This document shows, piece after piece, positions 53,877 to 62,180 of a DNA stretch of 64,000 nt. A program made the translations under genes and the position numbers. Position 1 is the first letter of the stretch. Each line of letters opens with the position of its first letter. The stretch covers positions 286,394 to 350,393 of the forward strand of contig UCKU01000013.1 in assembly GCA_900473185.1 (NCBI GenBank). The letters run 5' to 3'. Under the pieces are notes generated by a model. That model was not told where the DNA came from. It did no database searches and saw only the letters and a program-made list of their open reading frames with translations. This DNA comes from Hyphomicrobiales bacterium (GTDB taxonomy: Bacteria; Pseudomonadota; Alphaproteobacteria; Rhizobiales; Rhizobiaceae).

Positions 53877-55256
53877 TCAAAATTCGACGGTCGCGAGCGC
53901 CGCTTCGGCGTCCGCAAAAAGCTTGAATTCGTCGAGGCCGGTGAATTCGCCTGCCTGCCAGACGATGCGCCCATTGATCATGGTGAGGTCAGTCGGCATG
54001 CCGATCCCGACCTTGGCGATCAGGCTCAGCGGATCGTGCCGCGTGCCGACATAATCCATCCGCCGCGTATCGATCGCGAAGAGATCGGCGGCCATGCCCG
54101 GCGCCAGGCGGCCGATATCGCTGCGTCCGAGCAGGCTTGCGCCGCCCGTCGTTGCGTAGCTCAGGAAGTCGACCGGGGGCGGAACCGGATGACCGCGCGT
54201 CGATGCCGCCAGGCATTGCAGCATATAGGCGGAATGGATGCAGTGCATGAGGTTGGAATTGTCGTTCGAGGCAGCCCCATCGCAGCCGAGCCCGACGCGA
54301 AGGCCAAAGGCCGACATCGCCGGAATGTCGGTGACCTCGGCGCCGACGAGATAGACCGGCTCGGGGCAATGGGAGACGCCGGTGCCGCTTGCCGCCATCT
54401 GGCGCAATTCGTCATGCGTCAGTTCCCAGCAATGGGCGTAGAAAGTGTCGGGGCCGGCAAAGCCGAGTTCAGCGCAGTAGTCGACGGTGCGCATGCCGTG
54501 CCGTGCCTCCATGACAGGGCTTTCGCCTTCGCCGACATGTGTGTGCAGAAATACCCCACGGTCACGGGCAAGTGCCACGGATTCAACGAGAGTGTCGCGG
54601 TAGCAGTTGACCGGCTGGCAGGGGGCGACCACCACCTGCCGCATGCTGAAGGCGCTGGCATCGTGGTAGCTGTCGATCAGCCGGGCACAATCAGCGATGA
54701 ATTCATCTGTCGTTTCCAGCATGGCATCCGGGATCGTCGATCCCTCTGACTTCGGCAGCGTGTTGCCGCCGCGACCTGCATGGAAACGCATGCCGAGAAG
54801 CTCGGCCGCTTCGAACTGGCGGTCGATAAGGCGCTTTCCGGCATGGCGGGGAAAGCAATATTGATGGTCGAAAGCCGTTGTGCAGCCATGCTTGATCATC
54901 TCGGCCATGGCCGTGACGGAGGAATGGTAGAAGCAATCCTCCGTCAGCCCCGAAAAGATTGGGTAGATCCGGTCCAGCCATTCGATGACCGACAGTTTCG
55001 TCCAGTCGAGATCGGCCCGGTTGCGCACGAAGCACTGGAAGAAGTGGTGATGCGTGTTGACGAGGCCCGGATAGACGAACCAGCCTGTGGCATCCTGGAC
55101 GATCGTGCCGGAAGGCAGGGGCTCCTGCGACAGGTCCGCGCCAATTGCTTGGATCGCCGAACCATTGGTCAGCACGTCCGCGTTCCGGCGCACGACTGGT
55201 CCATTGCCCTCGTTGACGATGACAGCTGCGCAGTTTTTCAGGAGGTAGCCGGCCAT
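53877..55256 (-). CDS. Amidohydrolase, 8-oxoguanine/guanine deaminase type
   Basis: A 459-residue zinc deaminase of the ATZ/TRZ group. The metal site is formed by His-x-His in LVNTHHHFFQ (about 67-72), His in LHTHVGEGE, His in YAHCWELT and Asp in LGCDGAASNDNSN. The long FQCFVRNRADLDWTKLSVIE segment and the HxxxE of the fifth strand match bacterial 8-oxoguanine deaminases, which turn 8-oxoguanine into urate and also accept isocytosine. Other purine or triazine substrates are possible. It starts 1 base after the GST-like gene and its stop is 23 bases from the importer binding-protein gene, so it is in one operon with both. Confidence 0.85.
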   Translation of the reverse strand: MAGYLLKNCAAVIVNEGNGPVVRRNADVLTNGSAIQAIGADLSQEPLPSGTIVQDATGWFVYPGLVNTHHHFFQCFVRNRADLDWTKLSVIEWLDRIYPIFSGLTEDCFYHSSVTAMAEMIKHGCTTAFDHQYCFPRHAGKRLIDRQFEAAELLGMRFHAGRGGNTLPKSEGSTIPDAMLETTDEFIADCARLIDSYHDASAFSMRQVVVAPCQPVNCYRDTLVESVALARDRGVFLHTHVGEGESPVMEARHGMRTVDYCAELGFAGPDTFYAHCWELTHDELRQMAASGTGVSHCPEPVYLVGAEVTDIPAMSAFGLRVGLGCDGAASNDNSNLMHCIHSAYMLQCLAASTRGHPVPPPVDFLSYATTGGASLLGRSDIGRLAPGMAADLFAIDTRRMDYVGTRHDPLSLIAKVGIGMPTDLTMINGRIVWQAGEFTGLDEFKLFADAEAALATVEF

Positions 55257-55257
55257 A

Positions 55258-55917
55258 TCAGCTTTCCCCGTTCGCAGGATGGGGATCGGGCTTTAGCTCG
55301 TGCAGTCGGTGGATGCCGGGCATTTCGATGAAGCCGTTAATGCTTCGGATGGCGCGCAGCCACAACCGGATCGTTGGGTAGGGATCGAGCGAGATGCCAC
55401 CATCAGGGGCCAGCGCCACATAAGGGAAGCATGCGATGTCGGCGATCGTGGCAAGCTTCGATGCCAGGAAGCGCATGCCACGAAGCTGCTGTTCGAAGAG
55501 ACCGGCTTCCAGCTCGCGCAATGCTGCGATCCCCTGCGTCTGCAGGGTCTCGATATTGCCGGGGCGCAGCAGCATCTCGTGCAGCCGCGCGCCGCCGAGG
55601 TTCGCCGTCAGCCGGTGCGAGAAGGAGAGCCACTGCTGAACCCGTGCCGTCTCCTCAGGCGTGCTGGTGCCCAGCCATTCAGGCGCGCGTTTGGCGGCGA
55701 GATAAGCGAGGATGGCCGAGGATTCCGTCAGGACGAGATCGCCATCCTCGAGAATCGGTATGGAGCCTGCCGGATTGAGCGCCAGGAGCTCGGGTCCGCG
55801 ATGTTCGGCGCCGGGATGGAAATCGACCGGCCGGATATCCAGCTTGATGCCGAGGATCGCCGCCATCAGGCGGATCTTGTAGCAGCTCGGCGAGAGAATG
55901 TAGTCGTAGAGCTTCAT
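55258..55917 (-). CDS. GST-like protein, NdmE-type candidate
   Basis: A 219-residue glutathione S-transferase fold. The thioredoxin-like half (1-80) shows KLYDYILSPSCYKIRLMAAI, with Ser9 and Cys11 at the catalytic position, cis-Pro in GSIPILEDG, and ESSAILAYLA. The helical half runs from about 90 to 210, with the DIACFPYVALAP capping region. Its gene overlaps the oxygenase catalytic gene by four bases. In the caffeine N-demethylase NdmC-NdmD-NdmE, a GST-like protein (NdmE) is needed to hold the complex, so a structural role is as likely as a transferase role. That is inference from gene order. Confidence 0.88.
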   Translation of the reverse strand: MKLYDYILSPSCYKIRLMAAILGIKLDIRPVDFHPGAEHRGPELLALNPAGSIPILEDGDLVLTESSAILAYLAAKRAPEWLGTSTPEETARVQQWLSFSHRLTANLGGARLHEMLLRPGNIETLQTQGIAALRELEAGLFEQQLRGMRFLASKLATIADIACFPYVALAPDGGISLDPYPTIRLWLRAIRSINGFIEMPGIHRLHELKPDPHPANGES

Positions 55918-56762
55918 TGCGCGACCAACTGTGCACCGTAAGTATAGTTATGGCGCTTGAGCCAGCGTCTGTAGGCGACCGACGTCAGATCGGCCCTGGT
56001 CGGGATTTCCATGCCGGGATCGAGCGGCAGCAGGGCAGGGATCTGGTTTTCGAGGATCGAGCGATCCTGCAGGAAGATCATCTGCTGAAAATGGATGAGG
56101 TCGGTCATGGGCGTTTCGTCATCAAAAAGGGCCATCCACGGCCACACGTCACAAAGGTCTTCCGCAAGCGGCTGGACGAAGAGGGTAATGACATCCCATT
56201 CGCCCGGCCGGGGAGGACAGGTCTTGTAGAGCACTGAGCAGGTCGGTGCCGGCACGCGGTACATATATTCGGTGGTGATCCCGCCGCTTGCCGATTTGGC
56301 GGCCTGCGGCTGGTAGAATTTCACCTGCGTCGCCCAGACCTCATCCTCGTCTTCGCGGATCTCAACCTTGTAATTCTCGACTTCCGTATGGGGTTCGGCG
56401 CCGAGAATATCGGTGTGGACGAAGGGGAAATGGGCGATGTCGAGAAAGTTTTCCACCGCCCGCAACGGCGAGCAGCGCACCCGCACCACGCCGACATCGA
56501 CGAAGCGGCGGCCGGGCTGATCCGCCTCGGGAATGGCAAAAAGCTCCTTGGCGGGATTGCCGAGGGAAGACCAGACATGGCCGTAGCGGACACGGACGGG
56601 GAGGTTGCGCCCATCGGACGATCTCACTCGCGCATTGCCATCTGGCGTGCGCGCCACTTCGATGGGCTCGCCCATCAGAGCGGTTTTTGTCCCTGTCTCG
56701 GTCAGTTGGGAGAAGAGGCCGACCGGATACCACTCGTCGATCATCGCGCCAGCCTTCATCAT
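55914..56762 (-). CDS. Rieske-less oxygenase catalytic subunit, NdmC-like
   Basis: A 282-residue non-haem iron oxygenase subunit. The mononuclear iron site Asp108-x2-His111-x4-His116 lies in VENFLDIAHFPFVHTD, and Asp233 in FLQDRSILENQ is the likely third ligand. The protein still begins like a Rieske domain (DEWYPVGLFSQL) and keeps its end (RYGHVWSSLG at 59-68), but the iron-sulfur ligands between them are gone and no Cys occurs before residue 97. It therefore needs electrons from another Rieske protein, encoded directly upstream with a four-base overlap. This matches NdmC, which lacks the Rieske centre present in NdmD. The substrate is probably a purine, from operon context. The Met at residue 7 is an alternative start. 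Confidence 0.88.
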   Translation of the reverse strand: MMKAGAMIDEWYPVGLFSQLTETGTKTALMGEPIEVARTPDGNARVRSSDGRNLPVRVRYGHVWSSLGNPAKELFAIPEADQPGRRFVDVGVVRVRCSPLRAVENFLDIAHFPFVHTDILGAEPHTEVENYKVEIREDEDEVWATQVKFYQPQAAKSASGGITTEYMYRVPAPTCSVLYKTCPPRPGEWDVITLFVQPLAEDLCDVWPWMALFDDETPMTDLIHFQQMIFLQDRSILENQIPALLPLDPGMEIPTRADLTSVAYRRWLKRHNYTYGAQLVAQ

Positions 56763-57400
56763 GCGACCCCCTTGCGCCGCGCTTCCGCCTGGCGACGCAC
56801 GGCTTCGGTGATACGGGACGCGGCAACGCGGTCTGCCGGGCCGCGATCCTTCTCGATCATGACGTGAATGAGCGTGCGATCGGCCTGCTCAGCCGGCAGC
56901 AGCCGGACCCAGGGAAGATTGGCGATGCGGATAAGCCCGTCCGGATCGACTTTCGCGCCAGCAGCATCCTCGAGTGCTCCAATATTCGACTCCACAGTCA
57001 GCGAGCGCAACGGCACGAGATCGTCAAAGCGTGGCGGCTGTGCCGCCGGCTCTCCGACAGCCACCCAGATGACACCATTCGATTCCTCGACCTTGTGGAC
57101 CGCGACACGGATCGTTTCCGGCGGCACGAGATCGGGATGGGCGGGGATACGGATGCATCCTCCCGCCAGAGAATAGCTCCAGCCATGATAGATACAGGAG
57201 AGCGCCTCGCCGCGCACGAAGCCATGGGACAATCGCATCCCGCGATGGGGACAGCGATCCGACGATGCCGATGCGCGTCCGGACTGACTGCGCCAGAGAG
57301 CGATCGATCCCGCCGGTGTCCAGGCCGGCATCACGGTCGCCGGCGGCAGATCAGCAGAAAGGGCGACAGGCGTCCAGGAGCCGGCCGTAGCAGATGGCAT
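56759..57400 (-). CDS. Rieske-only oxygenase partner
   Basis: A 213-residue protein with a complete Rieske [2Fe-2S] site: Cys50-Pro-His52 in DRCPHRGMRLSHG and Cys69-x2-His72 in LSCIYHGWSY. The domain runs from about 5 to 118 (IWVAVGEP). The remaining ~95 residues look like a collapsed oxygenase catalytic domain: VESNIGALEDAAG stands where the iron-binding DxxHxxxxH motif should be, but no such motif exists, and the end (ASRITEAVRRQAEAR) resembles oxygenase C-termini. It thus complements the Rieske-less subunit encoded next to it. It is the first gene of the operon. No flavin reductase gene is nearby. Confidence 0.88.
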   Translation of the reverse strand: MPSATAGSWTPVALSADLPPATVMPAWTPAGSIALWRSQSGRASASSDRCPHRGMRLSHGFVRGEALSCIYHGWSYSLAGGCIRIPAHPDLVPPETIRVAVHKVEESNGVIWVAVGEPAAQPPRFDDLVPLRSLTVESNIGALEDAAGAKVDPDGLIRIANLPWVRLLPAEQADRTLIHVMIEKDRGPADRVAASRITEAVRRQAEARRKGVA

Positions 57401-57550
57401 AACCTATAATTCCCCAATTTTACCAAGGCTTTAGCGCTGTTGGCCGCGCACTGTTGCCGAGCTTGCGGCCTCAGTTGTCAGAGGCTTGCATAAAAAAATC
57501 GCATTGGCAACAATGATCAAATAAAGGGCAGGGGTTCAATGCAGCCTGCG

Positions 57551-57823
57551 CTACGGTGTGTCAGCGGGATCTACAATCCTGCGCTGAATCTCATCCACCC
57601 AGACGTCGATCGGACCAAGCGAACATCCCATTTCCAGCATGTCGATCAGCTGTACCGGGCCCGCGACCTCAAGTTCGATTCGGTCGGTGTCGGTGTGAAA
57701 GAAATCCTGGGAAAGTCCAAGCTTGTCAGCATGGCGGCGGATCCACGGGATGAACGAGGCTGCATTGACATCGCCGAGGATCGTCATTCGCTCACGCAAT
57801 TCGCCCTGCCGTACCTGTGTCAC
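57551..57823 (-). CDS. Acylphosphatase-like protein without catalytic residues
   Basis: A 90-residue protein with the length and pattern of acylphosphatase: RMTILGDVNAASFIPWIRRH, then ADKLGLSQDFFHTDTDRIEL and VAGPVQLIDMLEMGCSLGP. In active enzymes the loop reads GxVQGVxFR with a catalytic Arg, and an Asn follows in GWVxN. Here the Arg position is Ile (SFIP) and the Asn position is His or Thr. It is therefore probably not an active acylphosphatase; binding or structural roles are open. It stands alone, upstream of the oxygenase operon in the same direction, with about 150 bp between. Confidence 0.75.
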   Translation of the reverse strand: MTQVRQGELRERMTILGDVNAASFIPWIRRHADKLGLSQDFFHTDTDRIELEVAGPVQLIDMLEMGCSLGPIDVWVDEIQRRIVDPADTP

Positions 57824-58019
57824 TGATTTACCCTCATTCTATCCGTGACGACAGCATAGCGGCTCGATGCATTTGTGAAAGAGGCATGACAGGCCAAACG
57901 GTCTTATGCCTTTCATGACACCGTGAATAAATAGAATGGGAAACAGCCCTATCATCAGCGACGCCGGCTGCGCCGTTGATTATTGTGGCCGGCAATATCG
58001 CTCCGCAGGACAAGAGGAC

Positions 58020-58583
58020 ATGAATATGACGACGACTTCCTGGCACGCAGACCCGCTCGCTTGGGGTTTTGGACCACGGGTTTTCGAGGCGTTTCTGGAG
58101 CCGACCTGCCCCTATTCCGTCAGGACGTTCAACAAGTTGGACGCGCTTCTCGAGCAGGCCGGTTCGGACAAGATCACGGTGAAGATCCGGCTACAGTCGC
58201 AGCCCTGGCATCTCTACTCCGGCGTGATCGTGCGCAGCATTCTTGCCGCATCGACGCTGGAAGGCGGCAAGGAGACTGCGAAGAAGGTCATGGCAGCCGT
58301 TGCTGCCCATCGCGAGGAATTCGAGTTCGAGCGTCATGCCGGCGGCCCGAACATGGATGTGACGCCGAATCAGATCATCGAGCGCCTCGAGCGCTATAGC
58401 GGTGTTGCACTGAAGGACGCCTTCGCCATTTCCGATCTCGACCGGGAGATCAAATGGCACTGCAAATATGCTCGTCAGAACGGTATTCATGTCTCGCCGA
58501 CGTTCATGATCGACGGGCTCGTACGCCCTGAGATGAGCAGCGGCGATGATGTCGAAGCCTGGGTCAAGCTGCTGATCGGTTAG
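58020..58583 (+). CDS. DsbA-like thioredoxin-fold protein with CPYS site
   Basis: A 187-residue thioredoxin-fold protein. The site Cys30-Pro-Tyr-Ser33 lies in EAFLEPTCPYSVRTFNKL, where DsbA-type oxidases have CxxC; the second Cys is replaced by Ser. The cis-Pro loop reads GIHVSPTFMIDG. A helical insert covers about 65-140. There is no signal peptide, so it is cytoplasmic. A CxxS site suits glutathione-linked reduction or isomerase activity rather than disulfide formation. The ATG at 58020 follows AAGAGGAC; an ATG at 58026 is possible. It is divergent from the acylphosphatase-like gene and convergent with the carboxypeptidase gene. Confidence 0.82.
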   Translation: MNMTTTSWHADPLAWGFGPRVFEAFLEPTCPYSVRTFNKLDALLEQAGSDKITVKIRLQSQPWHLYSGVIVRSILAASTLEGGKETAKKVMAAVAAHREEFEFERHAGGPNMDVTPNQIIERLERYSGVALKDAFAISDLDREIKWHCKYARQNGIHVSPTFMIDGLVRPEMSSGDDVEAWVKLLIG

Positions 58584-58639
58584 TCGCTCCCGCAGAATCG
58601 CGACACAGCACTGCCCCTGAAGGGTTGGTCGTCCGCTGA

Positions 58640-60154
58640 TCAGGCCGTGAGGTCGTCGACCTTGCGCGCGAGATCGCTGATATAGGCGTTGACCGAGAGG
58701 TCTTCGCCGGTCGTATCCACTAGTAACTGGCTGGCACTTTTCGACCGTCCGAACTGATGGACATTGTCGTTCAGCCAGGTCTTCAGCGGTAGATAGTCGC
58801 CCGCTTCCAGGCCGCGTTCGACCGCCGTCTCCTTGCGGGCGGCGGCGAAGAACTGGGAGGACATGATGTTGCCGATCGTATAGGTGGGGAAGGAGCCAAC
58901 CATGCCCGACGACCAGTGGACATCCTGCAGGACGCCGAGTGTATCATTCGGTACATCAAGGCCGAGATAGGCTTTGATTTCCTCGCGCCAGATCTCAGGC
59001 AAATCGGCAACGCGGATTTCGCCCGCCATCAGCCCGGCTTCGATCTCCGAACGCAGCATGATATGCAGATCATAGGTCAGTTCGTCGGCTTCAACGCGAA
59101 TGAAGCCCGGCCGAGCGGCATTGACCGCCCGCCAGAAATCCTCCGCCGTGACATCGGAGAGCTGCTCGGGGAAGGTCTTCTGCAAATCAGCGAAGTTCAG
59201 CTCCCAGAAGCGGCGCGAGCGGCCAACGCGGTTTTCCCAGAGGCGGGACTGGGATTCATGCGTGCCGAAACTGGTGCCGCCGACGGCATAGAGATTGACG
59301 AAATCGGTGGTGAAGGTCGAGCGGCTGAATTCTTCCGATATGCCCTGCTCATAGATGCCGTGACCTGCCTCGTGCCAGACGGCGAAAAGGCCGCCGGGGA
59401 GCCAGGTCTCGCGGAAGCGGCCGGTGATGCGCACGTCGGAGCGGGTGAAGGAAATCTCGAAGGGGTGGACCGTGTCGTCGAGGCGCCCGCGATTGAAATC
59501 ATAGCCGAAGCGGGTGGAAATCAGGCTGGAAAATGCGCGCTGCCTGTCAACGGGATAGGCACGGTCGAGAATTTCGGAGCGGACACTGGCCTCTTTCGCT
59601 TTGGCGAGCAAGGGCAGCAGGCCGTCGCGCAACTCACAATACAGGCCGCGCAGCCGCGGCCAGCTCATACCCGGTTCGTAGGTTGCAACCAGCGCATCGT
59701 AGGGATGCTCCTCATAGCCGATGTCAGCGGCGATCTCGCGCTGTAGCTCCATCGTCCGTTCGAGAATGGGCGCGAAGGCAGCGAAATCATTGGCCGCGCG
59801 GGCCTTGCTCCAGGCAGCCTGCGCCAGTGTCTTCAGTTCCGCCGCTGAGCTGACAAGGGAGGGGGAGATACGCGAGAGTGTTCCGATCGCGTCGGCTGCC
59901 TGTTCGACCGCGAGGCGGCGAGGGTCGGCGGCATCGATGCCAGATAATTCCGAGCGCGCGTCTTCGATGGCGCGTTGCAGTTTGTCGCTTGTGGCAAGAT
60001 CGCGGGCGAGCCCGACGAGTGTGGCTATCTGCTTGCCGCGCGCATCGACGCCACCCGGCGGCATCATTGTGCGCGCATCCCAGGTGAGCAGGTTCACGGC
60101 GCAAAGGATGTCATTGATCCTGGCGATCTCGGTTTCGAAAACGGCAAAACTCAT
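58640..60154 (-). CDS. M32 family metallocarboxypeptidase
   Basis: A 504-residue cytoplasmic zinc carboxypeptidase of the Taq/Pfu type. The metal site HEAGH has His261, Glu262 and His265 in FAVWHEAGHGIYEQG, and the third ligand is in the following HESQSRLWEN segment. DPYDALVATYEPGM-like and GTSFGTHESQSR motifs fit the family. It removes C-terminal residues from peptides. It starts 14 bases after the stop of the ATPase gene of the second peptide importer, so it should be co-expressed with it and degrade the peptides that are taken up. Confidence 0.93.
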   Translation of the reverse strand: MSFAVFETEIARINDILCAVNLLTWDARTMMPPGGVDARGKQIATLVGLARDLATSDKLQRAIEDARSELSGIDAADPRRLAVEQAADAIGTLSRISPSLVSSAAELKTLAQAAWSKARAANDFAAFAPILERTMELQREIAADIGYEEHPYDALVATYEPGMSWPRLRGLYCELRDGLLPLLAKAKEASVRSEILDRAYPVDRQRAFSSLISTRFGYDFNRGRLDDTVHPFEISFTRSDVRITGRFRETWLPGGLFAVWHEAGHGIYEQGISEEFSRSTFTTDFVNLYAVGGTSFGTHESQSRLWENRVGRSRRFWELNFADLQKTFPEQLSDVTAEDFWRAVNAARPGFIRVEADELTYDLHIMLRSEIEAGLMAGEIRVADLPEIWREEIKAYLGLDVPNDTLGVLQDVHWSSGMVGSFPTYTIGNIMSSQFFAAARKETAVERGLEAGDYLPLKTWLNDNVHQFGRSKSASQLLVDTTGEDLSVNAYISDLARKVDDLTA

Positions 60155-60168
60155 GGTGATCTATCCTA

Positions 60169-61173
60169 TTAGAGTGCGGGTGCCCCGAAATCTTCAAGGT
60201 GGCAGGCTGCAAGCTGGCCGTGGCCACGCGGCGTTAGAAGCGGCCGTTCGACCCTGCAGCGACCGAAGGCATGCGGGCAGCGGCTGGCGAAGGCACATCC
60301 AGGCGGCACATGGAGCGGGCTCGGCAGTTCGCCGCGGGCAGCGACTGTGCGGGTGCGGCGTGAGGGATCGAGCTCCGGTGCGGCATCGAGTAGGGCCTTG
60401 GAATAGGGATGGCGCGGAGCAGTAAAGAGGCCCTCCGACGTATTCACCTCCACCACCTGGCCGAGATACATGACGGCCACCCGATGCGAGATGTGGCGCA
60501 CGAGCCGGAGGTCATGGGCGACGAAGATGACGGTAAGATGCAATTGCTCCTGTAGCTGCAGGAGCAGGTTGACGACCTGCGCCTGCACCGAGACGTCGAG
60601 CGCGGAGACCAGTTCGTCGGCAACGATGACATCGGGCTCGACGGCAAGCGCTCTGGCAATCCCGATGCGCTGGCGCTGGCCCCCGGAGAACTCGTGCGGA
60701 TAACGCGCCGCAGCATCCTGGGGCAGGCGCACCAGCTGCAAGAGTTCGGTGATCCGATCGGGGATCTGGGTCTTTGCCCGCATCTTGTGAACGGAGAGCG
60801 CTTCACCGAGGATCTGCGAAACCGTCATGCGCGGATTGAGCGAGCCGTACGGATCCTGGAAGATCATCTGAACACGCCGGTTGAAGGCGCGCCGTTCCCC
60901 ACCGCGGAACCCGCCGATGTCCTTGCCCTCGAAGCGGATCGCCCCGCCATCCGGCTCATGGAGACGCACGAGACAGCGTGCAAGGGTCGACTTGCCGCAG
61001 CCGGATTCTCCTACAATGCCGAGCGTTTCGCCTTGATGAATTTGGAGCGAGACGTCGCGTAGCGCATGCACGGCGAGCGGCGGTTTCCCCTGCAGCCGGC
61101 GCGTTAGCGAATAGGGGCCGGCAAAGCGTTTCGAGACGCCATCGATCGAAAGTATGGGAAGGTTCGCGTTCAA
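60169..61173 (-). CDS. Second peptide ABC importer, DppF-type ATPase
   Basis: A 334-residue ATPase. It has Walker [19 protein letters not shown], signature [17 protein letters not shown], Walker [17 protein letters not shown] and the switch His in FVAHDLRLV. The C-terminal zone with [19 protein letters not shown] and the cysteine-rich [15 protein letters not shown] is the oligopeptide-importer signature; the Cys cluster may bind an iron-sulfur centre. It overlaps the DppD gene by four bases. Confidence 0.94.
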   Translation of the reverse strand: MNANLPILSIDGVSKRFAGPYSLTRRLQGKPPLAVHALRDVSLQIHQGETLGIVGESGCGKSTLARCLVRLHEPDGGAIRFEGKDIGGFRGGERRAFNRRVQMIFQDPYGSLNPRMTVSQILGEALSVHKMRAKTQIPDRITELLQLVRLPQDAAARYPHEFSGGQRQRIGIARALAVEPDVIVADELVSALDVSVQAQVVNLLLQLQEQLHLTVIFVAHDLRLVRHISHRVAVMYLGQVVEVNTSEGLFTAPRHPYSKALLDAAPELDPSRRTRTVAARGELPSPLHVPPGCAFASRCPHAFGRCRVERPLLTPRGHGQLAACHLEDFGAPAL

Positions 61174-62180
61174 ATGATCGCCTCCGCCGCAGCCACGAGT
61201 TCATGGTGGAAACAGGCAACCATACGCTCCCCCGAGGCGACGACGGCCTCCAGCGGCGGCCTTTCTCTCAGACAGTGCTCGGTTGCAAACTTGCAGCGCG
61301 GATGGAAGGCGCATCCAGCCGGCAGATTGGTGAGGCTCGGCGGGGTGCCTTCTATGGATTGCAGCACGCTGCGGGATGCGCCGGAGCGCGGCACCGAGCC
61401 GAGCAGGCCGCGCGTGTAGGGATGGCGGGGCTTGCTGAAGACGTCGACCACTGTTCCAGTCTCGACGATGCGGCCGGCATACATGACCGCCATACGGTCG
61501 CACGTCGCGGCAACGACGCCAAGGTCGTGGGTGACCAGCACGACGCTCATCGACAGCCGGTCGCGCAGGTCGAGCAGCAGTTTCAGGATCTGGTCCTGGA
61601 TGGTGACGTCAAGTGCCGTCGTCGGCTCGTCGGCCAAGAGCAGCTTCGGCGAACAGGCAAGCGCAATGGCGATCATGGCGCGCTGGCGCATACCGCCGGA
61701 AAACTGGTGCGGATATTCCTGCAGCCGCCGCTCGGCGGCGGGGATGCCGACGATGTTCATGAGTTCCAGTGCGCGCGCCTTGCGCTCCCTGGCATTCAGC
61801 GTCGTATGGGCGACCAGGTTCTCCTCGATCTGCATGCCGATCGGCAGCACGGGGTTCAGCGCCGTCATCGGCTCCTGGAAGATCATCGCGATCTCGCCGC
61901 CGCGAACCTTGCGGAGCTCTTCCGCCGGCATGGCGACGAGATCGCGGCCGCGCCATTCGACACGGCCGCTCACGTGTCCTGGTTCGCGGATCAACCTCAT
62001 GATGGAGCGCAGCGTCACGCTCTTGCCGGAGCCGGATTCACCGACGAGGCCGACGACCTCGCCTGGCGCGACATCGAAATCGACATCGGCCGCAGCGATT
62101 GCCTGTCCGCGCGACGTGTCGAAGGTCGTCGTCAGGCCGCGCACGATCAGCCCGCCATTTTCGCTCGGCACGTCCATCAT
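61170..62180 (-). CDS. Second peptide ABC importer, DppD-type ATPase
   Basis: A 336-residue ATPase. It has Walker A VGESGSGKSVTLRSIMRL, signature FSGGMRQRAMIAIALAC, Walker B LLLADEPTTALDVTIQ and the switch His in LVTHDLGVV. The C-terminus has the class pattern PRHPYTRGLLGSVPR and a short Cys cluster (GCAFHPRCKFATEHC). It overlaps the permease gene upstream by four bases. Confidence 0.94.
   Translation of the reverse strand: MMDVPSENGGLIVRGLTTTFDTSRGQAIAAADVDFDVAPGEVVGLVGESGSGKSVTLRSIMRLIREPGHVSGRVEWRGRDLVAMPAEELRKVRGGEIAMIFQEPMTALNPVLPIGMQIEENLVAHTTLNARERKARALELMNIVGIPAAERRLQEYPHQFSGGMRQRAMIAIALACSPKLLLADEPTTALDVTIQDQILKLLLDLRDRLSMSVVLVTHDLGVVAATCDRMAVMYAGRIVETGTVVDVFSKPRHPYTRGLLGSVPRSGASRSVLQSIEGTPPSLTNLPAGCAFHPRCKFATEHCLRERPPLEAVVASGERMVACFHHELVAAAEAII

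Noticed and set aside
55914..57400. A single oxygenase gene broken by a frameshift or sequencing error
   Set aside because: Joining the two frames would give the order Rieske, degenerate catalytic part, degenerate Rieske, catalytic part. Each protein has its own start, own N-terminal oxygenase-like opening and own C-terminus, so they are two genes with complementary losses and not one broken gene.
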